Of a stretch of 35,758 bases of DNA, positions 16,716 to 24,737 are shown piece after piece. Every line of letters starts with the position of its first letter. The stretch's first letter is position 1. A program made the position numbers and the translations under genes. The notes under the pieces were generated by a model. The model ran no database searches. It saw only the letters and a list, made by a program, of their open reading frames with translations, and had not been told where the DNA came from. Origin of the DNA: a virus. Where the stretch lies: the IMG/VR virus record IMGVR_UViG_3300009163_000093, positions 1 to 35,758 of that record; one strand, written 5' to 3'.

Positions 16716-17300
16716 ATGAATAAAGACCTCTGGTATAAAAAGCCCCGCAGCCTCGAATGGAATCCACGCGATGACACTGTAGGCTGGAGTGCTTGGAAAA
16801 AGCAAACAAAGAAAGATTATCCAATCCAATACTTCTTTCGAGAGGATGTGCGCCTGTATTTTAGCATCATGTGGCGCAGAATTAAAGATTTTAAATATAA
16901 GATTCAATGCTTCTTCTTTCCTAAGCATCAAGAAATTCGTAAAGCAATTCCCCGCACTTGGGCTGACATTACTAGTCTTGTTGTTGATGTTAATTTTGCA
17001 ATGATTCTCAGCTTTAAGAAAGAGGCTGATGAGTCTTTTGTTAATTGGGATGGAACGCCGCAGCATCGTGAATTCAAGAACTGGCTTGATTCCGCCGCTC
17101 ACTGGATCAAAGAAGGCAGGCCGAACTGCGAAGCTCAAAAAGACGCTTGTTACCCACCACATCCATTGCCTCCAGAAATGAAGGGTTGGACTTATGATCA
17201 ATTGTATAGTAATGTGAATCAAATGGATAAACTCATTAGCGAGACTGATTCCAACATCCTCAAGCAGATGGTTGAGTATCGCGACTACATGTGGACATAA
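16716..17300 (+). CDS. Conserved phage hypothetical protein
   Basis: A 194-aa, Trp-rich protein. Distinctive parts are PKHQEIRKAIPRTWADITSL, then VVDVNFAMILSFKKEADESF and HREFKNWLDSAAHWIKEGRP. I recall this family as common in large phages but without a function. No transmembrane segment strong enough to call. It has its own leaderless-type promoter. Confidence 0.65.
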   Translation: MNKDLWYKKPRSLEWNPRDDTVGWSAWKKQTKKDYPIQYFFREDVRLYFSIMWRRIKDFKYKIQCFFFPKHQEIRKAIPRTWADITSLVVDVNFAMILSFKKEADESFVNWDGTPQHREFKNWLDSAAHWIKEGRPNCEAQKDACYPPHPLPPEMKGWTYDQLYSNVNQMDKLISETDSNILKQMVEYRDYMWT

Positions 17301-17302
17301 TT

Positions 17303-17563
17303 ATGGAAAATCAAAAATGTACCTGTAAATCGTGTACAATTACATTACCTTTGCGAGTCAAGATCAAAAACTTGTTGACAGATGAACAAGATAAGGTTAA
17401 TTTTGATAATCTCCTAAGTGACCTAATGGTTGCAGAAACCGATGCAGTTTATTGGAAAGACAAATATTATGGCACATGGCCAAGCGATACTGTGGAAGAT
17501 ATTCAACATCACATTGAAAGACTACAAGCTCGCATAAAAGAATTACAGAATGAAAATCAATAA
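17303..17563 (+). CDS. Small hypothetical protein with CxCxxC motif
   Basis: An 86-aa protein. The ATG at 17303 (MENQKCTCKSCTI) is chosen over the upstream in-frame GTG. A Cys cluster at residues 6-11 (CTCKSC) may bind metal. The C-terminal third is coiled coil (VEDIQHHIERLQARIKELQN). It overlaps the next small gene by 14 nt. Confidence 0.55.
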   Translation: MENQKCTCKSCTITLPLRVKIKNLLTDEQDKVNFDNLLSDLMVAETDAVYWKDKYYGTWPSDTVEDIQHHIERLQARIKELQNENQ

Positions 17564-17708
17564 AGAAAAACTCTACAAACTCTACATGAAAGAGGTGGAG
17601 GCTATTTGTGAAGTTTGTGATTGGAAAACTAATTTCAGTGCAGAAGAATGCGTTAACATTGTCTCATATCTTTTAGAACAAAACTCCGAATTAATAAATT
17701 ATGAATAA
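17550..17708 (+). CDS. Small hypothetical protein, 52 aa
   Basis: An open frame MKINKEKLYKLYMKEVEAIC … EVCDWKTNFSAEECVNIVSY that bridges the two neighbours, overlapping 14 nt upstream and 8 nt into thyX. Codon use and tight packing support it. Function unknown. Confidence 0.5.
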   Translation: MKINKEKLYKLYMKEVEAICEVCDWKTNFSAEECVNIVSYLLEQNSELINYE

Positions 17709-18381
17709 CAAAGTAGAACTTTTAGGCGTTTATGGATCAGATGAAATTCATGCTTGCTCTGCATGGACAAGCACCAGTAGAGACATCACAGATGAAAAGC
17801 GCGAACGTATTCCTAAACTATTAAAAATGCTTGCAGATGCAGGACATCATACACCTTTTGAAAAAAGCAGTCTTCACTTTCTTGTGGATTGCGACATTGC
17901 TAGCCATATCCATTTGCTCAAGCATCGTATTGGTGTTTCAATCAATGGTGAGAGTGCTCGGTATAAAGAACTGAAAGAAGATAAGTTTTATATTCCTGAT
18001 GATTGGGTTGCATTGGATGAAGCAGATGAAGATGGATGTGCAGGCAACTCACATGAGTCTATCAGTGTATATAGTTGGGCTGATGTTCTCAAAGAATACA
18101 CAGAAGAGGGCAATAGACTTTATCATCAATGTTTGAAAGAGCTTGAACCTGTTCTTGGACGCAAACGTGCCAAAGAAAGCGCTCGCTTCTTCAAGACATA
18201 CAACAGTCAGATTCAGGCTGACGTAATGTTTAACTGGAGAAGCTTTTGCCACTTCTTAGAACTTCGCAACAAGCCAGAAGCACAGAAAGAGATTCGCGAT
18301 ATTGCTGCCACTATGCTCGACCTCGTTAAAAACATTGAAGGCAATCCCTTCAAATACACACTTGACGCTTTTGGATATTAA
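17701..18381 (+). CDS. thyX: FAD-dependent thymidylate synthase (ThyX)
   Basis: A 226-aa protein of normal length for ThyX, which makes dTMP from dUMP with methylene-tetrahydrofolate, NADPH and FAD. The ThyX motif RHRxxSxNxxSxR appears as KHRIGVSINGESAR (residues 74-87), with Lys in place of the first Arg. An earlier GHHTPFEKSSLHF and a C-terminal NWRSFCHFLELRNKPEAQKE, IRDIAATML complete the family pattern. Supports thymidine supply for phage DNA. Its 3' end holds the promoter of the phosphatase gene. Confidence 0.92.
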   Translation: MNNKVELLGVYGSDEIHACSAWTSTSRDITDEKRERIPKLLKMLADAGHHTPFEKSSLHFLVDCDIASHIHLLKHRIGVSINGESARYKELKEDKFYIPDDWVALDEADEDGCAGNSHESISVYSWADVLKEYTEEGNRLYHQCLKELEPVLGRKRAKESARFFKTYNSQIQADVMFNWRSFCHFLELRNKPEAQKEIRDIAATMLDLVKNIEGNPFKYTLDAFGY

Positions 18382-18389
18382 GCTATATT
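18362..18389 (+). promoter_or_regulatory. Leaderless-type promoter in the end of thyX
   Basis: TTGACG (18362-18367), 16-nt spacer, TATATT (18384-18389), then 5 nt to the ATG at 18395. Confidence 0.72.
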
Positions 18390-18394
18390 AGATC

Positions 18395-18829
18395 ATGAAC
18401 ACAGTTAATCACTTCACAGACTTCGCCAATGCAGAGAAATACGCCAAAAATTATGATGCCATCATTTCTCTTGGACATTTTCTTCCAGAACAATTTCGCG
18501 AAGGTAAAAAATATTTGTTTTTAGATTTTGGGGACGAAACATTTATTTCTGTTGCAGTTGATCCCGAAAATGCAAAATATGCGCCCACCGAAGGGCACGT
18601 TCGTCAAATTATTGAGTTTGTACGTGAGCTTATTCCCATTGATAAGCTACTAATTCATTGCTTTGCGGGTTACAGCAGAAGCCCTGCTGCTGTTTTAATT
18701 GCAAAATGTGAGCGAGATGGTAAAACTTTTCATCAAGCAAAAGATGAACTCAAAGATGCTAGAATTCCAGACAAGCTGAAACCTCATCCAAATGATATTA
18801 TGCTGCATCAATATCTAATGATTAGATAA
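18395..18829 (+). CDS. Dual-specificity / tyrosine phosphatase-like protein
   Basis: A 144-aa protein with the Cys-based phosphatase loop HCFAGYSRSPAA: nucleophile Cys89 and Arg95 (HCx5RS). A possible general acid is Asp among residues 44-56. The length fits a small DSP domain. It could remove phosphate from host proteins, RNA 5' ends or glycans; the substrate is not clear. Transcribed from its own leaderless-type promoter and followed after 1 nt by the next gene. Confidence 0.8.
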   Translation: MNTVNHFTDFANAEKYAKNYDAIISLGHFLPEQFREGKKYLFLDFGDETFISVAVDPENAKYAPTEGHVRQIIEFVRELIPIDKLLIHCFAGYSRSPAAVLIAKCERDGKTFHQAKDELKDARIPDKLKPHPNDIMLHQYLMIR

Positions 18830-18830
18830 T

Positions 18831-19322
18831 ATGAAACTAAAAGGCTGGACGAACAACAAACAGATTGTCGCATCTGTCGCTCGCTATGACTACATTACAG
18901 TAGGAGAGGGAGCAGACTATATCATGGCTGATGGTGGTCAGCCTAATATTGGAGATTCAGAACCTTATGGTAGATTTTGGGGAGTAAAAATTTGGTTTGA
19001 GGTTCCACAAACTTTTGCAGAACTCTATAATGATTGGAGAAAAAGTCATAGAGAACCAAGAAAATATGGTGTTTGGAATTATAATGAAGTAAAAATTCTA
19101 AGCCCCGAAGAAATCCCAAACACTGAAAGTTTTGAGTGGCAAGCTGAAAATACTATTTGGGGAACATTTGGAATCAATGGAGATAAACCAATATCTTTTG
19201 TTATGCTTAAAGACTGCTCATGCGAGCACTTAAAAAAGATCAAAGAATTGTGCGAAAAAAGATCAGACAAATTATTTCTAAAAATAGTAAATTTTTGGCT
19301 CGATCAAAAGTGTAAAGAGTAG
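18831..19322 (+). CDS. Hypothetical protein
   Basis: A 163-aa protein (GWTNNKQIVASVARYDYITV, then YGRFWGVKIWFEVPQTFAEL), beta-rich first half and helical end with a CSCEHLKKIKELCE Cys cluster. Not recognised. It sits 1 nt after the phosphatase and 1 nt before the holin-like gene, so all three are one transcript. Confidence 0.6.
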   Translation: MKLKGWTNNKQIVASVARYDYITVGEGADYIMADGGQPNIGDSEPYGRFWGVKIWFEVPQTFAELYNDWRKSHREPRKYGVWNYNEVKILSPEEIPNTESFEWQAENTIWGTFGINGDKPISFVMLKDCSCEHLKKIKELCEKRSDKLFLKIVNFWLDQKCKE

Positions 19323-19323
19323 T

Positions 19324-19503
19324 ATGATTACTTGGATTCTCACTCATCAACTTGATCTTGTTCACGCTGTTACTGCTGTTGTCGCAGCAGCTTCCGCTAT
19401 TGCTGCACTCACACCTACTCCCAAAGACAACAATTGGGTTGGCAAACTCTACAAGATTGTGGATTGGCTAGCTCTCAATGTTGGCAAGGCCAAAGATAAA
19501 TAA
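19324..19503 (+). CDS. Small membrane protein, holin-like
   Basis: A 59-aa protein: MITWILTHQLDLVHAVTAVV, then AAASAIAALTPTPKDNNWVG and KLYKIVDWLALNVGKAKDK. One hydrophobic Ala/Val-rich segment (about 12-30) precedes a TPTPKD turn and an amphipathic helix. This pattern I know from short phage proteins annotated as putative holins. Last gene before a strong terminator. Membrane placement is likely; holin function is inference. Confidence 0.6.
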   Translation: MITWILTHQLDLVHAVTAVVAAASAIAALTPTPKDNNWVGKLYKIVDWLALNVGKAKDK

Positions 19504-19511
19504 TACCCCTC

Positions 19512-20210
19512 TTATAGACTTCGGTTTGTAGGACGCAGGGCGGCTCTATTTGGAGCCGCCCTTGCATTTTTATCATTTTTATTAAAGAGTTCGAAATATT
19601 TTTCCGATAACCCTTCAAACTTACCAAGGATTTTTTGCGGGAAATTTCTATAAAAACATTTACTATAAATATTTACGCTTTTAGAAATCCACTTGCGCGA
19701 ATAAGCCATATACAAGTAGGAAAACATGTAAGCATTAGCAGACTGAGCGTAATTTTCTGGCGAAATAATGTGCGACCATCTCTTTTTTATTTTTTTAATG
19801 GACCGTCTTTCGCAGTCAGACTCAAGAGAGATCACAGATTTGGCGCTCTCTGTTGGGTCTTTAATATTTTTTGTTTTCGATAGCCAATCAAAAAAATAAG
19901 TTATATTGCGGGAAACTTTTGGATCGTGCCAATCTGATTGGTGATTGAGCCACTGGTCAAAATGAGAATCCTCATGAACAAGAATAGCAATCACCCATTT
20001 CAAAGGGATGTTGATTGCAATTGCAAGCTCTTTATGAGAGTCGGAAAAGAAACCGCCGCAACTTCCACTACCAGAATACACCTTGCACCCACTCGACACG
20101 CGAAATTTGACTTGGTGTTTTTTACATTTTTCGCTGATTTCTTGAAAATAGTCTTGAACATCTTTTGGAAAAGAGTTTAAAATAGAGCGAGCTTTCTTAT
20201 CTATTTTCAC
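19512..20210 (-). CDS. Putative zinc metallopeptidase-like protein
   Basis: A 232-aa protein with GTG start. AILVHEDSHFDQW has an HExxH motif (HEDSH) and LESDCERRSIKKIKKRW, about 55 residues later, gives a plausible third ligand Glu. YAQSANAYMFSYLYMAYSRK follows as in a phage family I recall. No signal peptide. The last ~20 residues (ARAAPNRAALRPTNRSL) are read through the terminator hairpin of the opposite transcript, so the original C-terminus may have been shorter. Peptidase activity is inferred from the motif only. Confidence 0.65.
   Translation of the reverse strand: MKIDKKARSILNSFPKDVQDYFQEISEKCKKHQVKFRVSSGCKVYSGSGSCGGFFSDSHKELAIAINIPLKWVIAILVHEDSHFDQWLNHQSDWHDPKVSRNITYFFDWLSKTKNIKDPTESAKSVISLESDCERRSIKKIKKRWSHIISPENYAQSANAYMFSYLYMAYSRKWISKSVNIYSKCFYRNFPQKILGKFEGLSEKYFELFNKNDKNARAAPNRAALRPTNRSL
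19538..19580 (+). terminator. Rho-independent terminator after the holin-like gene
   Basis: Perfect 9-bp stem GGGCGGCTC (19538-19546) with GAGCCGCCC (19553-19561), 6-nt loop, followed by T-rich DNA (TTGCATTTTTATCATTTTT). It lies within the 3' end of the convergent minus-strand gene. Confidence 0.85.
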
Positions 20211-20236
20211 AGTAATACTTACACCTTGAGCATCGT

Positions 20237-21055
20237 ATGTTTAATATGAAAAAGACTAGCTTTGACGATTCTTGGAAGTTTTGGATTTGGGATAATGTTC
20301 GTAGAGGTTCTCAAAAACGAGAATTAGCACAGATTTTACTTGAAAAAGGCTTTGATGAAAACTTGATTATCACAGAATTCTCCATGCCAGACATTCTTGA
20401 AAAAATTAAAGACGCGCCCCCTGCTCTTGAAATCGAGAATTTAACAACTAAATTTGGCGCAGAAAAGCTGTCTGATAAATTAAATATCTTTAAAATCAAA
20501 AACGCCTTAACAGAAGACCAGTGCGTTCGCATGATTCAAGTCATCAGGAATCGCTGTCAAAAGTCTTCTGTGATTGACTATGACAATGAAGGCAGTAAGA
20601 TTTCTGACTTTCGCACAAGCTCGACTGCTCATTTGTTTCGCAAGTCTGATCCTGTGATTGATGAAATCGAAGATGCGGTTTCAAAAATCATTAATATTCC
20701 AGAAAAATACAGCGAACAAATTCAGGGCCAATACTATAAAGTTGGCGAAGAATTTAAACCTCATTTTGATTCTTTCTTTCCTTTGACAGAACAACAAAAA
20801 CGAGAGTTGGAACTGTATGGAAACCGCACTTGGACTGCCATGATCTACTTGAATGATACTCCCAAGGGTGGACACACTAAATTCACAGAAATAGATTTAG
20901 AAACAAAACCCGAAACTGGCACAATGATTTTGTGGCAAAACACCAAAGACGGTTCTAACATTCCCGAATCAAAGCATTGGGGCATGCCAGTTGAAGAGGG
21001 CGAAAAGTTTATTTTGACAAAATGGTTTCGCGAAAAACCTTATCAAAACATTTGA
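20237..21055 (+). CDS. 2-oxoglutarate/Fe(II)-dependent oxygenase (prolyl 4-hydroxylase-like)
   Basis: A 272-aa protein (ATG at 20237; ATG 20246 is an alternative). The C-terminal 180 residues are a P4H-type double-stranded beta-helix: FRTSSTAHL, QYYKVGEEFKPHFDSF with Fe ligands His176 and Asp178, WTAMIYLNDTPKGGHTKF, GTMILWQNT, and the distal ligand His247 (SKHWGMPVEEGEKFILTKW) with Lys262 for 2-oxoglutarate. The N-terminal 85 residues are a separate helical part (KRELAQILLEKGFDENLI). Substrate unknown; protein or nucleic-acid hydroxylation is possible. Its stop overlaps the -35 of the next promoter. Confidence 0.88.
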   Translation: MFNMKKTSFDDSWKFWIWDNVRRGSQKRELAQILLEKGFDENLIITEFSMPDILEKIKDAPPALEIENLTTKFGAEKLSDKLNIFKIKNALTEDQCVRMIQVIRNRCQKSSVIDYDNEGSKISDFRTSSTAHLFRKSDPVIDEIEDAVSKIINIPEKYSEQIQGQYYKVGEEFKPHFDSFFPLTEQQKRELELYGNRTWTAMIYLNDTPKGGHTKFTEIDLETKPETGTMILWQNTKDGSNIPESKHWGMPVEEGEKFILTKWFREKPYQNI

Positions 21056-21079
21056 CTCTCTCTAAAAGAAAGCTACATT
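21052..21079 (+). promoter_or_regulatory. Leaderless-type promoter
   Basis: TTGACT (21052-21057), 16-nt spacer, TACATT (21074-21079), then 5 nt to the ATG at 21085 of a 28-codon frame. Confidence 0.65.
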
Positions 21080-21084
21080 AAAGA

Positions 21085-21171
21085 ATGGACACCATCATCT
21101 GTTTTATCATCATGTTAATTGCTGCTCTTTCTGTTAAAGAACCATTTTTTACAACTATTTTTAAACGATAA
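21085..21171 (+). CDS. Membrane micropeptide, 28 aa
   Basis: MDTIICFIIMLIAALSVKEP and eight more residues (FFTTIFKR). One short hydrophobic helix with a basic end. It stands exactly 5 nt behind a promoter and 1 nt before the next start, which supports translation. Function unknown. Confidence 0.5.
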   Translation: MDTIICFIIMLIAALSVKEPFFTTIFKR

Positions 21172-21172
21172 A

Positions 21173-21328
21173 ATGAGACGCGCTGTTTATACTGGCAAAA
21201 ACGAAAGAGACATTAATTACGGCCAAACTGGTTGGCTAGATGAAACAAACGAAATCTTCATTCCAGACGGAACAAAAGACCACTATAGCATTTCAGTTAC
21301 AATTTCTAATTTCTATTTTATAGATTAA
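21173..21328 (+). CDS. Small hypothetical protein, 51 aa
   Basis: Starts at the ATG at 21173 (MRRAVYTGKNERDINYGQTG). In-frame upstream codons run through the micropeptide in another frame and are unlikely to be used. The pattern YTGKNERDINYGQTGWLDE suggests a small SH3-like beta barrel, common for phage accessory proteins, but I cannot name it. 1 nt separates it from the next gene. Confidence 0.5.
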   Translation: MRRAVYTGKNERDINYGQTGWLDETNEIFIPDGTKDHYSISVTISNFYFID

Positions 21329-21329
21329 T

Positions 21330-21530
21330 ATGGACGAACAAATACTCAAAGACCAAATCAGTCAATTACAAACCGATCTCGAAATCATGAGAAAGAAAAA
21401 GGAATACTATGAACAATTTTATTCTCCTTGCTTAGGCATTTATAATGGTCGCGTTGCAATGAGTCATGATGCTATCATTAACAACATTGAAAAGATCGAA
21501 AAGCTTCTTCGTGAACCAAACTTTAACTAA
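21330..21530 (+). CDS. Small coiled-coil hypothetical protein
   Basis: A 66-aa protein. LKDQISQLQTDLEIMRKKKE is coiled coil, then YYEQFYSPCLGIYNGRVA and a short helix (IINNIEKIEKLL). Not recognised. Confidence 0.5.
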   Translation: MDEQILKDQISQLQTDLEIMRKKKEYYEQFYSPCLGIYNGRVAMSHDAIINNIEKIEKLLREPNFN

Positions 21531-21538
21531 TAAAAAAA

Positions 21539-22099
21539 ATGGGCCTTTTTGACACTATCATTTTTAACAAATCCGTTATTCAAGGAACGGACCCCAAAGT
21601 TGACAAATATTTAACCCTTTTGGGTGAAAACGAACTTGGTTGGCAAACCAAAGATTTTGACTGTTCATTGTCAAATTTCTTTATTGAAGAAGGTAAGCTT
21701 TTTGAGGAGAAAGTCGAAAAAAGATGGGTTGAGGAAAACGGCCCTTTTGGAGGCTTCTTGGAACCGATTTCAAAAGAAAAAATTCCATACAATAAAACCT
21801 GCACAATTAATACTTACGACTCTTTACAGTCCGAAACAGTTGATATTTGGATTGAAATGGATTTTGTATTTATTGATGGAGTTTTGCAAAAAACCTCTCT
21901 AGTAAAATATGAAGAGACGAATTCGGCAGAAAGATTAGAGCGCTTAGCAAAATTTCAAAAAAAACTATCAGAATCCATTAAATTTGGAAAAACCTTTAGG
22001 GGTAAAATGCAAAGAGCTTTTGGCAAATTTTTAGGTCGAGTCTCACGCAAGATTATTAATCTTGGTAATTACATTCAAGGAATTTCATTTAAATTTTAA
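21539..22099 (+). CDS. Hypothetical protein
   Basis: A 186-aa protein. Start preceded by an A-rich run (TAATAAAAAAA) with no Shine-Dalgarno. N-terminus GLFDTIIFNKSVIQGTDPKV. The middle is beta-rich (WIEMDFVFIDGVLQKTSLVK) and the C-terminus is basic and helical (FGKTFRGKMQRAFGKFLG). No known family recognised. One nt before the next gene. Confidence 0.55.
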   Translation: MGLFDTIIFNKSVIQGTDPKVDKYLTLLGENELGWQTKDFDCSLSNFFIEEGKLFEEKVEKRWVEENGPFGGFLEPISKEKIPYNKTCTINTYDSLQSETVDIWIEMDFVFIDGVLQKTSLVKYEETNSAERLERLAKFQKKLSESIKFGKTFRGKMQRAFGKFLGRVSRKIINLGNYIQGISFKF

Positions 22100-22100
22100 T

Positions 22101-22697
22101 ATGGAAGATTTCTCAACACGCCTAATGAATAAATATCCAAGCTTGTTTTACAAGAACGAGCTTGGAGAAACAGAATGCCCATGTGGAATTTGGGTTCCTC
22201 AAGGCTGGGAGAAAATCGTTGATGATCTTTGTGGCGCAATTAAGGACTACTTAACCGTCACATATCGCACAGAAAAAGAGATCATTTCTAAAAAATACTA
22301 CACTTGGCATTACTTATACTTGTTCCTTAGCAGAATTCATCCTTGGCTCATGAAGCATTTTCCAAAGCTAAAAGCCATCGAACTAAATAAATCATTTTGT
22401 AAACTTCTTCGTAATGTTTTTGGCAGAGCGAATAAATATACAAAATGGAAAAAAATCTATCCGCCACAGGTAAAAATTGACCAAATCAAAGAAAAATTTG
22501 CAGAACTTCGTTTCTATTTTTCTGGCGGCGACAGAGAAATCCAAGGGATGATTAGTTTCGCCGAATATCTTTGCAAAAAAACTTGCGAAGTTTCTGGCGA
22601 AGAAGGCGAGGTTTGCGTGAGAGGTTCTTGGTATAAAACCTTATCACCCAACGTTCTTGGGCAGCAGCCCTATCAAGGTTATAAAACAGTTAAATAA
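22101..22697 (+). CDS. Conserved phage hypothetical protein with C-terminal Cys motif
   Basis: A 198-aa protein starting at 22101 (MEDFSTRLMNKYPSLFY), 1 nt after the previous stop. The C-terminal half (QIKEKFAELRFYFSGGDREI, then ISFAEYLCKKTCEVSGEEG and VRGSWYKTLSPN) matches a phage family with the pattern 'EKF..LRFY.SGGD…AE..C..TCE.CG', which often ends in a zinc-like knuckle. Here the second CxxC is reduced to TCEVSG, so metal binding may be lost. Confidence 0.6.
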   Translation: MEDFSTRLMNKYPSLFYKNELGETECPCGIWVPQGWEKIVDDLCGAIKDYLTVTYRTEKEIISKKYYTWHYLYLFLSRIHPWLMKHFPKLKAIELNKSFCKLLRNVFGRANKYTKWKKIYPPQVKIDQIKEKFAELRFYFSGGDREIQGMISFAEYLCKKTCEVSGEEGEVCVRGSWYKTLSPNVLGQQPYQGYKTVK

Positions 22698-22706
22698 ATA
22701 AAAAAA

Positions 22707-23069
22707 ATGTCAGCAGGTAAAGGATCAACACTACGCAAAGGCGCAAATCTTCCCTCTTATTGGGAAAACTACGATAAAATTTTTTCTAAAACAAAAAAAA
22801 CAATTACCTCTCCTATGAAAATCATTAAAACAGATCGTTGCACATCTCATGGCTGGACTTTTGATGGCAAAGACTTGCAAGAAATCTCCGCAGAACAGCA
22901 GGAACAGATTTTTGTCTTTCTATGCCTTAGGCTTAACGAACAAATCAAAAATGGTTGTCGCTCGCTTACCGATTTGGTTGAAGTGTTTCCATACGATGAA
23001 TTTGAAAGCGACGAATATCCATGCAATCAATGTGGAGACTATGTATCAACAACCACTTGGAAGATTTAA
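22707..23069 (+). CDS. Hypothetical protein
   Basis: A 120-aa protein (SAGKGSTLRKGANLPSYWEN, then YDKIFSK). The C-terminus ends in YPCNQCGDYVSTTTWKI, a single CxxC that may be half of a zinc site. Start follows an A-rich leader (AAATAAATAAAAAAA). The GKGSxxR start is shared by many small phage proteins; function unknown. Confidence 0.6.
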   Translation: MSAGKGSTLRKGANLPSYWENYDKIFSKTKKTITSPMKIIKTDRCTSHGWTFDGKDLQEISAEQQEQIFVFLCLRLNEQIKNGCRSLTDLVEVFPYDEFESDEYPCNQCGDYVSTTTWKI

Positions 23070-23077
23070 AACAATCT

Positions 23078-23509
23078 ATGATTAAAGACGTTGCCATTCC
23101 AAGCGATATTATTCAATCTGCACTTAAAGTTTCCACTTATGTTAAAATGCAGGGCTGGAATGGAGATTGGCGTATTGCTGATATTTGCTCCTGCGAAGCT
23201 CTTGAGTCTCTCAAGAAAGAAGTGCATCAATGGAAATCCAATCATGACAATCAAGTAAAATTAAAAAGCATTTTAATTGATCGTCCAGACATCAAAGACC
23301 GAGCAAACCGCATGTCAAAATTCATTAAAGAGAGCACAGAGTTAAAAACAAAACTAAAAGAACTAATTTCATCTTACGAAGGTGATTTGGTAGAGTGGGA
23401 AGATGGTTATACATTTGTTGAAAATGAGGTTGACTTTTACATGCAAAAGGGTAAAATGAGCAAGTTAGAAGACATCATAAACGAACTCAAACAATTACTC
23501 GCCCCATGA
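23078..23509 (+). CDS. Hypothetical coiled-coil protein
   Basis: A 143-aa protein starting at 23078 (MIKDVAIPSDIIQSALKV). MQGWNGDWRIADICSCEALE precedes a long helical region (LKKEVHQWKSNHDNQVKLKS, then ESTELKTKLKELISSYEGDL). Overlaps the next gene by ATGA. Not recognised. Confidence 0.55.
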   Translation: MIKDVAIPSDIIQSALKVSTYVKMQGWNGDWRIADICSCEALESLKKEVHQWKSNHDNQVKLKSILIDRPDIKDRANRMSKFIKESTELKTKLKELISSYEGDLVEWEDGYTFVENEVDFYMQKGKMSKLEDIINELKQLLAP

Positions 23510-23898
23510 ATGCTCTCACACGAATTTCTCACAAAACTCAACTCTATAAAAAAGTCGGCAAAAAATACATCGAACACAACGATCCTTGGGCGCTAGATGG
23601 ATTGCAGGATGGCTGGTGGCTTATAAAAGTAGCTCCTGGTTCTAAAACAATTCGTTCTATTGTTTATCCCCACAAAGCTGAAATTCTTGCTGCTGCAAAA
23701 GATAAACAAGATGAGGTTATGGATATTATTCGTGAAGCTAGTGAAGCTAAGCCCAAAGAAGGAGTTCCAATGAGTGAACAAGCTCGCAAGGATTGGCAGT
23801 GGTTTATTGACAAACACGGCAAAGAATTTAATACAATTTATTACCCATCTTTTCAAGAAAACGCTGAAAAGATTGTTGAAGCTCTTTTAACTAAATAA
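23506..23898 (+). CDS. Hypothetical protein
   Basis: A 130-aa protein. ALTRISHKTQLYKKVGKKYI, then WALDGLQDGWWLIKVAPGSK and TIRSIVYPHKAEILAAAKDK. The 'W.LDGL..GWWLV.V.PG..' part is a pattern I have seen in phage proteins of unknown function. The C-terminal half is helical. Coupled to the gene before it by ATGA. Confidence 0.55.
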   Translation: MNALTRISHKTQLYKKVGKKYIEHNDPWALDGLQDGWWLIKVAPGSKTIRSIVYPHKAEILAAAKDKQDEVMDIIREASEAKPKEGVPMSEQARKDWQWFIDKHGKEFNTIYYPSFQENAEKIVEALLTK

Positions 23899-23905
23899 AA
23901 AATAA

Positions 23906-24118
23906 ATGAAACTCGTTCCAGAAGCTCAATACTTATTTAATCAAGTCATGGAACGCTTGGATTATCCAACGCATTCTATGTACGAAGAGCCAGTTCCTTT
24001 TAGCTGCGAACAAAAATACCACATTCTTCGCTATCTAACAAACATGCTAGAAACAGAAGAAGAAAAGCTATACAAGAAAATGGCCGAAACATTCTCCACA
24101 GGAATTAAAAGTCTATAA
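23906..24118 (+). CDS. Small hypothetical protein
   Basis: A 70-aa, helical, soluble protein (MKLVPEAQYLFNQVMERLDY). Start preceded by TAAAAAATAA. Two nt separate it from the next start. Not recognised. Confidence 0.5.
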   Translation: MKLVPEAQYLFNQVMERLDYPTHSMYEEPVPFSCEQKYHILRYLTNMLETEEEKLYKKMAETFSTGIKSL

Positions 24119-24120
24119 TT

Positions 24121-24438
24121 ATGGAATATTCAGAAACAGTCACAATCGAACGCAATTACTACTTTGATATAAATGGTCAAAAAGTGCCAAACGAAGAAGA
24201 CATGCTTGCTTTTCTCTTGGAAAATGGTGTCTTATTTTCTGGCAATGATTATGGAGATGGCACTATAAACCTTTACATCAACGTCAACGATTATTTTGCA
24301 CTTGGGTCTGATGCAGAAAGTTTGCCAAGCTGTGATGTTGCGAAACTATTTGACATGTATAGGGAAAGTGGATATGATGGTGTCGCACAATATGTAGCAG
24401 ATAAAAGAGGAGTTCCAAATAAACATTGGAGAGAATAA
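24121..24438 (+). CDS. Hypothetical protein
   Basis: A 105-aa acidic protein (MEYSETVTIERNYYFDINGQ, then KVPNEEDMLAFLLENGVLFS and NLYINVNDYFALGSDAESLP). 'NDYFALGSDAE' resembles small phage proteins with a 'NDxFxWGxADAE' motif. Function unknown; no membrane segment. Confidence 0.55.
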   Translation: MEYSETVTIERNYYFDINGQKVPNEEDMLAFLLENGVLFSGNDYGDGTINLYINVNDYFALGSDAESLPSCDVAKLFDMYRESGYDGVAQYVADKRGVPNKHWRE

Positions 24439-24441
24439 TTT

Positions 24442-24735
24442 ATGAAAAACAAAGACATAGAAGACATTGTTGTTAAAGCTCTTGAAGAATACTCAAGCAA
24501 GCAAGACAAATGGAATGCCAACATTGAAACAGTCACCAAAGAAGCTTTTGCAGAACTAAGGCTAAAAGGCATACGTGAAATGGCAGCTAAAAGAACAGAA
24601 GGTCAGTTCGATAATCTCAATCAAGAACTAAGGCAACACCAAAACGCTATTGACAATCTGAGAGGATACATTACATTCTTGGAGAGCAAAATCTCTAAAC
24701 TAGAGAATGAACTTGACGAACATGAAAGTTATTAA
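24442..24735 (+). CDS. Coiled-coil hypothetical protein
   Basis: A 97-aa protein. The C-terminal half is a clear coiled coil (FDNLNQELRQHQNAIDNLRG, then FLESKISKLENELDEHESY). The N-terminus is charged and helical. No further clue. Confidence 0.5.
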   Translation: MKNKDIEDIVVKALEEYSSKQDKWNANIETVTKEAFAELRLKGIREMAAKRTEGQFDNLNQELRQHQNAIDNLRGYITFLESKISKLENELDEHESY

Positions 24736-24737
24736 AA

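Noticed and set aside
23428-23458. TTGACT-N16-TAAAAT as another leaderless promoter
   Set aside because: It is inside a gene and no gene start follows at the expected distance.
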